Below are positions 52,071-62,939 of a stretch of 64,000 nt of DNA, piece after piece. The translations under genes and the position numbers were made by a program. The notes beneath the pieces were generated by a model. That model was not told the DNA's origin, did not search any database, and worked only from the letters and a program-made list of their open reading frames with translations. Each line of letters starts with the position of its first letter. Positions within the stretch are counted from its first letter, which is position 1. Source of the stretch: Simmondsia chinensis (taxonomy: Eukaryota > Streptophyta > Magnoliopsida > Caryophyllales > Simmondsiaceae); the NCBI GenBank assembly GCA_018398585.1, contig JAGTTD010000001.1, forward strand, positions 18,617,750-18,681,749, read 5' to 3'.

Positions 52071-52113
52071 GGTGTACGATCAATCATACACGGTGTATGA
52101 TCAATCATGCACC
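52071..52113. repeat. Doubled dyad, 4.6-kb copy 3
   Basis: Third inherited instance of the 42851 type, with ACACGGTG between the steps and the CATGCACC second arm. Confidence 0.85.
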
Positions 52114-54142
52114 GTGTATGATAGATTTTAGTGGTGTAAAATCAACTTGTATAGGTTTGTTTCATGTAATTAGTGGTGTATGCTCAATCATACACCGCGT
52201 ATAATCCGCTTTAATGGTATGAAATCAACTTGTATAGGTGTGTTTCAAGTAAATAGTGGGGTATGATCAATCAGACACCGTATATGATAGGTTTTAATGG
52301 TTTGAAACCAACTTGTATAGGTGTGTTTCAAGTAATTAGTTTTGTATGCTCAATAACACACCGTGTATGATTGGTTTTAATGGAGTGAAATCAACTTGTA
52401 TAGGTGTGTTTCAAGTAATTAGTGGTGTATGATCAATCATACACTATGTATGATAGGTTTTCATGGTATGGAATCAACTTGTATTGGTGTTTTTCAAGTA
52501 ATTTGTGGGGTATTATTAATCACACTCCCTGTATAATAGGTTTTAATGGTGTAAAATCATGTTGTATTGGTATGTTTCAAGTAATTAGCAGTGTATGATC
52601 AATCATACACCATGTATGATAGGTTTTAATGGTGTGAAATGAACTTGTATGGGTGTGTTTCGTATAATTAGCATGTATGATCAATCATACAATGTGTATG
52701 ATAGGTTTTAATGGTGTAAAATCATCTCGTCCAGTTGTGTTTCAAGAAATTAGTGGTGTACGATCTATCATACGCCGTGCATTATAGGTTTTAATAGTGT
52801 AAAATCAAATTGTATTGTTGTGTTTCAAGTAATTAGTCGTGTACGATCAATCATGCATCGTGTATGATAGGTTTTCAGGGTGTAAAATCAACTTGTATAG
52901 GAGTGTTTCAAGTAATTAGTTTTGTATGATTGATCATACACCGTGTATGATAGGGTTTAATGGTGTAAAATCATCTTCTCTAGGTGCGTTTCAAGAAATT
53001 AGTGGCGTATGATAAATCACACATCGTGTATGAAAGGTTTTAATGGTGAAAAACAACCTTGTATTGGTGTGTTTCAAGTAATTTTTGGTGTATGATCAAT
53101 GATACACCTTCTATTATAGGTTTTAATGGTGTCAAATCAACTTGTGTTGGTGTGTTTCAAGAAATTAGTGGTTTATGAACAATCATACACCGTGTATGAT
53201 CGGTTTTAACGACTTAAAATCAACTTGTAGAGGTGTGTTTCAAGTAATTGGTGGTGTATGATCAATCATACAGCATGTATGATTCATTTTAATGGCGTGA
53301 AATCAACTTGTATGGGTTTGTTCCATGTGATTAGTGGTGCATGATCAATCATACACCATGTATGATAGGTTTTAATGGTGCAAAATCAAGTTGTATTGAT
53401 GTGTTTCAAGTAATTAGCAGTGTATGATCTATCATACACCGTGGATGATAGGTTTTAATGGTGCGAAATCAGCTTGCATGAGCGGGTTTCAAGTAATTAG
53501 TGGTGTATGTTGAATCATACACCGTATATGATTGGTTTTAAAGGTGTGAAATCAATTTGTATAGGTGTGTTTCAAGTAATTAGTGGTGTATGAACAATCG
53601 TACCCCGTGTATGATAGGTTTTAATGGTGTTAAATCAACTTGTATAGGTGTGTTTCCAGAAATTAATGATGTATGATCAATCATGCACAATGTATGATAG
53701 GTTTTAATGGTGTGAAATCAACTTTTATAGGTGTGTTTCAAGTAATTAATTGTGTATGATAGGCTTTAATGCTGTGAAATCAACTTGTATTGGTGTTTTT
53801 CAAGTAATTAGCAGTGTATGGTAAATCATACACCGTGTATGATAGGTTTTAAGGGTGTAAAATCAATTTGTATAGGTGTGTTCAAGTAATTAGTTGTGTA
53901 TGATTAATCATACACCGTGTTTGATAGGTTTGGATGGTGTAAACTCATCTTGTCTAGGTGCGTTTCAAGAAATTAATGGCGTATGATCAATCATACACCG
54001 TGTATGACAGGTTTTAATGGTGTAAAATGAAGTTGTCTAGGTGTGTTTCATGAAATTAGTGGTGTATGATCAATCACACGTCATGTATGATAGGTTTTAA
54101 TGCTGTAGAACAACCTTGTGTCGGTGTGTTTCGGGTAATTAG

Positions 54143-54186
54143 TGGTGCACGATGAATCATACACCGTGTATGATCAGTCGTACACC
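54143..54186. repeat. Doubled dyad (104-bp unit)
   Basis: The first step is GCACGATGAATCATACACC and the second reads GATCAGTCGTACACC. It is related to the pair at 50559 through the GATGAATCAT variant. Confidence 0.8.
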
Positions 54187-56102
54187 GTGTATGATCGGTT
54201 TTACTTGTATAAAATCAAGTTGTCTAGGTTTGTTGCAAGTAATTAGTGGTGTATGCTCAATCATACACCATGTATGATCCGTTTTAATGGTGTGAAATCT
54301 ACTTGTATGGTGTGTTTCAAGTAAATAGTGGTGTATGATCAATCGTACACCGTATATGATAGGGTTTGATGGTTTGAAATCAACTTGTATAGGTGTGTTT
54401 CAAGTAATTAGTGGTGTACGCTCAATAACACACGGTGTATGATTGGTTTTAATGGAGTGAAATCAACTTGTATAGGTGTGTTCCAAGTAATTAGGGGTGT
54501 ATGATCATTCATACACTGTGTATAATAGGATTTCATGGTGTGAAATCAACTTGTATAGGTGTGTTTCAAGTAATTAGTAGTGTATGATCAATCGTACACC
54601 TTGTACGTTTGGTTTTAATGGTGTGAAATCAAATTGTATAGGTGTGTTTCAAGTAATTTGTTGCGTATGATCAATCATACACCCAGTATAATAGGTTTTA
54701 ATGGTGTAAAATCATCTTGTATTGGTATGTTTCAAGTAATTAGCAGTGTATGATCAATCATATGCCATGTATGATAGGTTTTAATGGTGTAAAATCAACT
54801 TGTATAGGTGTGTTTCCTGTAATTAGCAATGTATGATCAATCATACACTGTGTATGTTAGGTTTTAACGGTGTAAAATCATCTTGTCTAGGTGTTTTTCA
54901 AGAAATTAGTGGTGCACGATCTATCATACACCATGTATTATAGGTTTTAATGGTGAAAAACAACCTTGTATTGGTGTGTTTCAAGTAATTTTTGGTGTAT
55001 GATCAATCATACACCGTGTATTATAGGTCTTAATGGTGTTAAATCAACTTGTGTTGGTGTGTTTCAAGAAATTAGTGGTGTGTGATCAATCATACACCAT
55101 GTATGATCGGTTTTAACGACGTAAAATCAACTTGTAGAGGTGTGTTTCAAGTAATTGGTGGTGTATGATCAATCATACAGCATGTATGATTGGTTTTAAT
55201 GGCGTGAAATCAAATTGTATGGGTTTGTTTCAAGTGATTAGTGGTGTATGATAGGTTTTAATGGTGTAAAATCAAGTTGTATTGATGTGTTTCAAGTAAT
55301 TAGCAGTGTATGATCTATCATACACCGTGGATGATAGGTTTCAATAGTGTAAAATCAACTTGCATGAGTGTGTTTCAAGTAATTAGTGGTGTATGTTGAA
55401 TCATACACCGTATATGATTGGTTTTAAAGGTGTGAAATCAATTTGTATAGGTGTGTTTCAAGTAATTAGTGGTGTATGAACAATCGTACACCGTGTATGA
55501 TAGGATTTAATGGTGTTAAATCAACTTGTATACGTGTGTTTCCAGAAATTAATGGTGTATGATCAATCATACACAATGTATGATAGGTTTTAATGGTGTG
55601 AAATCAACTTTTATAGGTGTGTTTCAAGTAATTAATTGTGTACGATTGGTTTTAATGGTGTGAAATCAACTTTAATAGGTGTATTTCGAGTAATTAGTGG
55701 TGTATGATCAATCATACACCGTGTATGACAGGTTTTAATGGTGTAAAATCAACTTGTATTGGTGTGTTTCAAGTAATTAGTAGTGTATGGTAAATCATAC
55801 ACCGTGTATGATAGGTTTTAATGGTGTAAAATCAATTTGTATAGATGTGTTCAAGTAATTAGTTGTGTATGATTAATCGTACACCGTGTCTGATAGGTTT
55901 TGATGGTGTAAACTCATCTTGTCTAGGTGCGTTTCAAGAAATTAGTGGCGTATGATCAATCATACACCGTGTATGATAGGTTTTAATGGTGTAAAATTAA
56001 GTTGTCTAGGTGTGTTTCATGAAATTAGTGGTGTATGATCAATCACACGTCATGTATGATAGGTTTTAAGGGGTAAAATAACCTTGTGTCGGTGTGTTTC
56101 GG

Positions 56103-56202
56103 NNNNNNNNNNNNNNNNNNNNNNNNNNNNNNNNNNNNNNNNNNNNNNNNNNNNNNNNNNNNNNNNNNNNNNNNNNNNNNNNNNNNNNNNNNNNNNNNNN
56201 NN
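56103..56202. other. Assembly gap of exactly 100 N
   Basis: One hundred consecutive N bases. By common assembly convention a run of exactly 100 means unknown length, so the real distance across it cannot be read. Satellite sequence lies on both sides in the same orientation, but the higher-order family changes here. The gap may therefore hide a domain border, any length of further array, or a wrong join. Confidence 0.98.
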
Positions 56203-56230
56203 AAGAAATTAGTGGTGTACGATCAATCAT

Positions 56231-57324
56231 AATCGGTGTGTGATGGGTTTTAATGGCGTAAAATCAACTTGTATGGGTGTGTTTCAAGTAATTAGTGGTG
56301 TATGATCTGTCATGCACCGTGTATGATAGGTTTTAATGGGGTAAAATCAACTTGTATAGGTATGTTTCAAGTAATTAGTGGTGTGTCATCAATCATACAC
56401 CGTGTATGATTGGTTTTAATGTTCTGAAATCAACTTGTGTAGGTCTGTTTCAAGTAATTAGAGGTGCATGATCAGTCATACAACTTGCACGATAGGTTTC
56501 AAGTAATTAGTGGTGTATGATCAATCGTACACCGTGCATAATAGGTTTTGATGGTGTGAAATCAACTTATATAGGCGTGTTTCAAGTAATTAGTGGTGTA
56601 TGATTAATCATACACCGTGCATAATAGGTTTTAATGGAGTGAAATCAACTTATATAGGCATGTTTCATGTAATTAATGGTGTATGATTAATCATACACAG
56701 TGTATGATAGGTTTTAATGGTGCAAAATCATCTTATCCAGGTGTGTTTCAAGAAATTAGTGGTGTACGATCAATCATAATCGGTGCGTGATGGGTTTTAA
56801 TGGCATAAAATCAACTTGTATGGGTGTGTTTCAAGTAATTAGTGGTGTATGATCAGTCATGCACCGTGTATGATAGGTTTCAATGGGGTAAAATCAACTT
56901 GTATAGGTATGTTTCAAGTAATTAGTGGTGTATCATCAATCATACACTGCGTATGATTGGTTTTAATGTTCTGAAATCAACTTGTGTAGGTCTGTTTCAA
57001 GTAATTAGAGGTGCATGATCAGTCATACAACGTGCACGATAGGTTTCAAGTAATTAGTGGTGTATGATCAATCGTACACCGTGCATAATAGGTTTTAATG
57101 GTGTGAAATCAACTTATATAGGCGTGTTTCAAGTAATTAGTGGTGTGTGATTAATAATACACCGTGCATAATAGGTTTTAATGGTGTGAAATCAACTTAT
57201 ATAGGCGTGTTTCTAGTAATTAATAGTGTATGATTAATCATACACAGTGTATGATAGGTTTTAATGGTGCAAAATCATCTTATCTAGGTGTGTTTCACGA
57301 AATTAGTGGTGTATGATCAACCAT
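56231..57324 (+). repeat. 547-bp block duplicated beside the gap
   Basis: AATCGG at 56231 recurs at 56778, 547 bp on. That equals six 83-bp units plus one 49-bp unit. The two blocks share the order GGGGTAAAATC, GTATCATC, TTCTGAAATC, short unit and two CATAATAGG units. This extra copy exists only next to the gap; the later higher-order copies have one. Confidence 0.8.
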
Positions 57325-58880
57325 ACACCGTGTATGATAGGTTTTAATGGTGTATAATCAACTGGTATTTATGTGTTTCAAGTAATTAGTGGTGTATGAT
57401 TAATCATGCAGAGTGTATGATAGGTTTTAATGGTGTAAAATCAACTTATATAGGTGTGCTTCAAGTAATTAGTGGTGTATGATCAATCACACACCGTGTA
57501 TGATTAGTTTTAAGGGTGTGAAATCAACTTGTATAGGTGTGTTACAAGTAATTAGTGGTGTATGTTTAATCATACGCCATGCATAACAGGTTTAAATATT
57601 GTGAAATCAACTTATATAGGCGTGTTTCAAGTAATTAGTGGTGTATGATTAATCATAAACAGCGTATGCCAGGCTTTAATGGTGTAAAATTATCTTATCT
57701 AGGTGTGTTTCAAGAAATTAGGGGTATATGATCAATCATACACCGTGTATCATAGGTTTTAATGGTGTAAAATCAACCTGTATAGGTGTCTTTCAAGTAA
57801 TTAGTTGTGTATGATCAATAACACACTGTGTATGATTGGTTTTAATGGTGTGAAATCAACTTGTATATGTGTGTTTCAAGTAATTAGCGGTGTAAGATCA
57901 ATCATACACTGTGTACGATAGGTTTTAAGGGTGTAAAATCATCTTGTTTAGGTGTGTTTCAAGATATTAGTGGTGCACGATCAATCACACTCCGTGTATG
58001 ATAGGTTCTAATGGCACCAAATCAATTTGTATGGGTGTGTTTCAAGTAATTAGTGGTGTATGATCAGTCATACATCGTGTATGATAGGTTTTAATGGCGT
58101 AAAGTCAACTTGTATAGGTGTGTTTCAAGTAATTGGTGGTGTATGATCAATCATACACCATGTGTGATTGCTTTTAATGTTGTGAAATCAACTTCAATAT
58201 GTTTGTTTCAAGTAATTAGCGGTGTATGATCAATCATACACTGTGCATGGTTGGTTTTAATGGTGTAAAGTCATCTTGTCTAGGTGTGTTTCAAGAAATT
58301 AGTGGTATACGATCAATCATACACCATGTACGATAGGTTTTAATGGTGTAAAATCAACTTGTATTGGTGTGTTTCAAGTAATTAGTTGTGTATGATCAGT
58401 CATACACTGTGTATGGTAGGTTTTAATAGTGTAAAATCAACTTGTATGGGTGTGTTTCAAGTAATTAGTGGTGTATGATGAATCACAAACAATGTATGAT
58501 TGGATTTAATGATGTGAAATCAACTTGTATAGGTTTGTTTTAAGTAATTAGTGGTGTATGATCAATCACACACCGTGTATGATTGGTTTTAATGGTGTAA
58601 AATCAACTTGTTTGGGTGTGTTACAAGTAATTAGCAGTGTACGATCTATCATACACCATGTATGATAGGTTTTAATGGTGTAAAATCAACTTGTACGGGT
58701 GTGTTTCATGTAATCAGTGGTATATGATCAATCATACACCACGTACGATAGGAGTTAATGGTGTGAAATCAACTTGTATATGTGTGTTTCGAGTAATTGG
58801 AGGTGTAAGATAGGTTTTAATGGTGTAAAAACATCTTGTTTAGGTGTGTTTCTAGAAATTAGTGGTGTACGATCAATCAT
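56778..58880 (+). repeat. 2,103-bp higher-order repeat, copy 1 (26 units)
   Basis: The copy is bounded by AATCGG at 56778 and 58881. The length fits 24 units of 83 bp, one of 49 bp (near 57037) and one of 62 bp (GTGTAAGATAGG at about 58803): 1,992 + 49 + 62 = 2,103. Variant order is GGGGTAAAATC, GTATCATC, TTCTGAAATC, short unit, CATAATAGG, CATCTTATC, GTATAATC and so on, and it is repeated in the following copies. Confidence 0.82.
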
Positions 58881-60920
58881 AATCGGTGTGTGATGGGTTT
58901 TAATGGCGTAAAATCAACTTGTATGGGTGTGTTTGAAGTAATTAGTGGGGTATGATCAGTCATGCACCATGTATGATAGGTTTTAATGGGGTAAAATCAA
59001 CTTGTATAGGTATGTTTCAGTAATTAGTGGTGTATCATCAATCATACACTGTGTATGATTGGTTTAAATGTTCTGAAATCAACTTGTGTGGGTCTGTTTC
59101 AAGTAATTAGAGGTGCATGATCGGTCATACAACGTGCACGATAGGTTTCAAGTAATTAGTGGTGTATGATCAATCGTACACCGTGCATAATAGGTTTTAA
59201 TGGTGTGAAATCAACTTATATAGGCGTGTTTCAAGGAATTAGTGGTGTATGATTAATAATACACCGTGCATAACAGGTTTTAATGGTGTGAAATCAACTT
59301 ATATAGGCGTGTTTCTAGTAATTAATGGTGTATGATTAATCATACACAGTGTATGATAGGTTTTAATGGTGCAAAATCATCTTATCTAGGTGTGTTTCAC
59401 GAAATTAGTGGTATATGATCAATCATGCACCGTATATGATAGGTTTTAATGGTGTATAATCAACTTGTATTTTTGTGTTTCAAGTAATTAGTGGTGTATG
59501 ATCAATCATACAGAGTGTATGATAGGTTTTAATGGTGTAAAATCAACTTATATAGGTGTGCTTCAAGTAATTAGTGGTGTATGATCAATCACACACCGTG
59601 TATGATTAGTTTTAAGGGTGTGAAATCAACTTGTATAGGTGTGTTACAAGTAATTAGTGGTGTATGTTCAATTATACACCGTGCATAACAGGTTTTAATG
59701 TTCTGAAATCAACTTATATAGGCATGTTTAAAGTAATTAGTGGTGTATGATTAATCATACACGGTGTATGCCAGGCTTTAATGGTGTAAAATCAACTTAT
59801 CTAGGTGTGTTTCAAGAAATTAGGGGTGTATGATCAATCATACACCGTGTATGATGGATTTTAATGGTGTAAAATCAACCTGTATAGGTGTCTTTCAAGT
59901 AATAAGTTGTGTATGATCAATAACACACTGTGTATGATTGGTTTTAATGGTGTGAAATCAACGTGTATATGTGTGTTTCAAGTAATTAGCGGTGTAAGAT
60001 CAATCATACACTTTGTTTGATAGGTTTTAAGGGTGTAAAATCATCTTGTTTAGGTGTGTTTCAAGAAATTAGTGGTGCACGATCAATCACACTCAGTGTA
60101 TGATAGGTTTTAATGGCATAAAATCAATTTGTATGGGTGTGTTTCAAGTAATTAGTAGTGTATGATCAGTCATACACCGTGTATCATAGGCTTTAATGGC
60201 GTAAAGTCAACGTGTATAGGTGTGTTTCAAGTAATTAGTGGTGTATGATCAATCATACACCGTGTATGATTGGTTTTAATGTTGTGAAATCAACTTCTAT
60301 ATGTGTGTTTCAAGTAATTAGCGGTGTATGATCAATCATACACTGTGCATGGTTGGTTTTAATGGTGTAAAATCATCTTGTCTAGGTGTGTTTCAAGAAA
60401 TTAGTGGTATACGATCAATCATACACCACGTACGATAGGTTTTAATGGTGTAAAATTGACTTGTATTGGTGTGTTTCAAGCAATTAGTTGTGTATGATCA
60501 GTCATACACTGTGTATGGTAGGTTTTAATGGTGTAAAATCAACTTGTATGGGCGTGTTTCAAGTAATTAGTGGTGTATGATCAATCATACACAATGTATG
60601 ATTGGATTTAATGATGTGAAATCAACTTGTATAGGTTTGTTTCAAGTAATTAGTGGTGTATGATCAATCACACACCGTGTATGATAGGTTTTAATAGATT
60701 GAAATCAACTCGTTCGGGTGTGTTTCAAGTAATTTGCAGTGTATGATCTTTCATACACCATGTATGATAGGTTTTAATGGTGTAAAATCAACTTGTATAT
60801 GTGTGTTTCAAGTAATTAGAGGTGTAAGATCAATCATACACTATGTAAGATAGGTTTTAATGGTTTAAAATCAACTTGTTCAGGTGTGTTTCAAGAAATC
60901 AGTGGTGTACGATCAATCAC
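58881..60920 (+). repeat. 2,040-bp higher-order repeat, copy 2
   Basis: The unit order matches copy 1. The 63-bp shortfall is explained by loss of one 83-bp unit (the GTACGGG / AGGAGTTAATGG stretch of copy 1 near 58690-58770) and retention of the full 83-bp form where copy 1 has a 62-bp unit (near 60830). The 49-bp short unit is at about 59137. Confidence 0.8.
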
Positions 60921-62939
60921 AATCGGTGTGTGATGGGTTTTAATGGCGTAAAATCAACTTGTATGGGTGTGTTTCAAGTAATTAGTGGTGTATGATCTGT
61001 CATGCAACGTGTATGATAGGTTTTAATGGGGTAAAATCAACTTGTATAGGTATGTTTCAAGTAATTAGTGGTATATCATCAATCATACACCGTGTATGAT
61101 TGGTTTTAATGTTCTGAAATCAACTTGTGCAGGTCTGTTTCAAGTAATTAGAGGTGCATGATCAGTCATACAACTTGCACGTTAGGTTTCAAGCAATTAA
61201 TGGTGTATGATCAATAGTACACCGTTCATAATAGGTTTTGATGGTGTGAAATCAACTTATATTGGCGTGTTTCAAGTAATTAAGGGTGTATGATTAATCA
61301 AACACCGTGCAGAATAGGTTTTAATGGAGTGAAATCAACTTATATAGGCGTGTTTCAAGTAATTAATGGTGTATGATTAATCATACACAGTGTATGATAG
61401 GTTTTAATAGTGCAAAATCATCTTATCAAGGTGTGTTTCACGAAATTCGGGGTGTATGATCAATCATACACTGTGTATGATAGGTTTTAATGGTGTATAA
61501 TCAACTTGTATTGGTGTGTTTCAAGTAATTAGTGGTGTATGATCAATCATACACAGTGTATGATAGGATTTAATGGTGTAAAATCAACTTAAATAGGTGT
61601 GCTTCAAGTTATTAGTGGTGTATGATCAATCACACACGTGCATGACTGGTTTTAAGGGTCTGAAAACAACTTGTATAGGTGTGTTTCAAGTAATTAGTGG
61701 TGTATGTTCAATCATACACCGTACATAATAGTTTTTGATGTTGCGAAATCAACTAATATAGGCGTGTTTTAAGTAATTAGTGGTGTATGATTAATCATAA
61801 ATAGTGTATGCCAGGCTTTAATTGGGTAAAATCATCTTATCTAGGTGTGTTTCAAGAAATTAGGGGTGTATGACCAATCATACACCGTGTATGATAGGTT
61901 TTAATGGTGTAAAATCAACCTGTATAGGTGTCTTTCAAGTAATTAGTTGTGTATGATCAATAACACACTGTGTATGATTGGTTTTAATGGTGTGAAATCA
62001 ACTTGTATATGTGCGTTTCAAGTAATTAGCGGTGTAAGATCAATCATACACCGTGTATGATAGGTTTTAATGGCACAAAATCAATTTGTATGGGTGTGTT
62101 TCAGGTAATTAGTGGTGTATGATCAGTCATACACCGTGTATGATAGGTTTTAATGGCGTAAAGTCAACTTGTATAGGTGTGTTTCAAGTAATTGGTGGTA
62201 TATGATCAATCATACGCCGTGTATGATTGGTTTTAATGTTGTGAAATCAACTTCTATATGTTTGTTTCAAGTAGTTAGTGGTGTATGATCAATCATACAC
62301 TGTGCATGGTTGGTTTTAATGGTGTAAAATCATCTTGTCTAGGTGTGTTTCAAGAAATTAGTGGTATACGATCAATCATACACCATGTACGATAGGTTTT
62401 AATGGTGTAAAATCAACTTGTATTGGTGTGTTTCAAGTAATTAGTTGTGTATGATCAGTCATACACTGTGTATGGTAGGTTTTAATAGTGTAAAATCAAC
62501 TTGTATGGGTGTGTTTCAAGTAATTAGTGGTGTATGATCAATCATAAACAATGTATGATTGGATTTAATGATGTGAAATCAACTTGTATAGGTTTGTTTC
62601 AAGTAATTAGTGGTGTATGATCAATCACACACCGCGTATGATTGGTTTTAGTGGTGTAAAATCAACTTGTTTGGGTGTGTTTCAAGTAATTAGCAGCGTA
62701 TGATCTCTCATACACCATGTATGATAGGTTTTAATGGTGTAAAATCAACTTGTACGGGTGTGTTTCATGTAATTAGTAGTGTATGATCAATCATACACCA
62801 CGTATGATAGGAGTTAATGGTGTGAAATCAACTTGTATATGTGTGTTTCAAGTAATTAGAGGTGTAAGATAGGTTTTAATGGTGCAAAATCATCTTGTTT
62901 AGGTGTGTTTCAAGATATTAGTGGTGTACGATCAATCAT
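60921..62939 (+). repeat. 2,019-bp higher-order repeat, copy 3
   Basis: The unit order matches copy 1. It keeps the 62-bp GTGTAAGATAGG unit (about 62871) and the AGGAGTTAATGG unit but lacks one 83-bp unit near 62040, where GTGTAAGATC passes directly to the GGCACAAAATC unit. This accounts for the 84-bp difference from copy 1 to within one base. The 49-bp unit is at about 61185. Confidence 0.8.

Larger units (their letters stand above)
234..56102 (+). repeat. 83-bp satellite array, part left of the gap
   Basis: The stretch is an uninterrupted head-to-tail tandem array with an 83-bp period. The array enters at unit position 37 (TTAATGG at 234). Each unit carries the GGTGTATGAT / ATCATACACC dyad, a further GTGTATGAT, TTTTAATGG, a variable middle block and TTTCAAGTAATTAG. 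At about 55.9 kb it holds roughly 670 units. Units diverge from each other mostly by substitutions, yet the same diagnostic variants return at fixed multiples of 83 bp, which shows higher-order amplification. I saw no inverted unit, transposon insertion or gene. The function is unknown; arrays of this type in eukaryotes are heterochromatic and sometimes centromeric. Which strand is called plus is arbitrary. Confidence 0.97.
42301..56102 (+). repeat. ~4.6-kb higher-order repeat, about three copies
   Basis: Anchors repeat three times: TCAATCATGC in a doubled dyad at 42881, 47502 and 52101; the ATCCGCTTTAATGG unit at about 42983, 47604 and 52203; and the GAACTTGTAT unit at 43421, 48041 and 52641. 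Offsets are about 4,620 and 4,600 bp, differing by one 21-bp step plus one base. The first copy departs after about 43900, taking sequence related to 23.6-24.4 kb and to 39-42 kb, while copies 2 and 3 stay alike. Near the right end a ~1.9-kb (23-unit) echo appears: AAACAACCTT at 53051 and 54958 (1,907 bp). Confidence 0.75.

Noticed and set aside
986..54186. Dyads as transcription terminators or protein operators
   Set aside because: They are part of the satellite unit, are not followed by a consistent T-run, and have no gene nearby to control.
54157..54342. 61-codon open frame on the - strand
   Set aside because: Reverse translation of the same units (IIHGV-type words at unit spacing). Not a gene.
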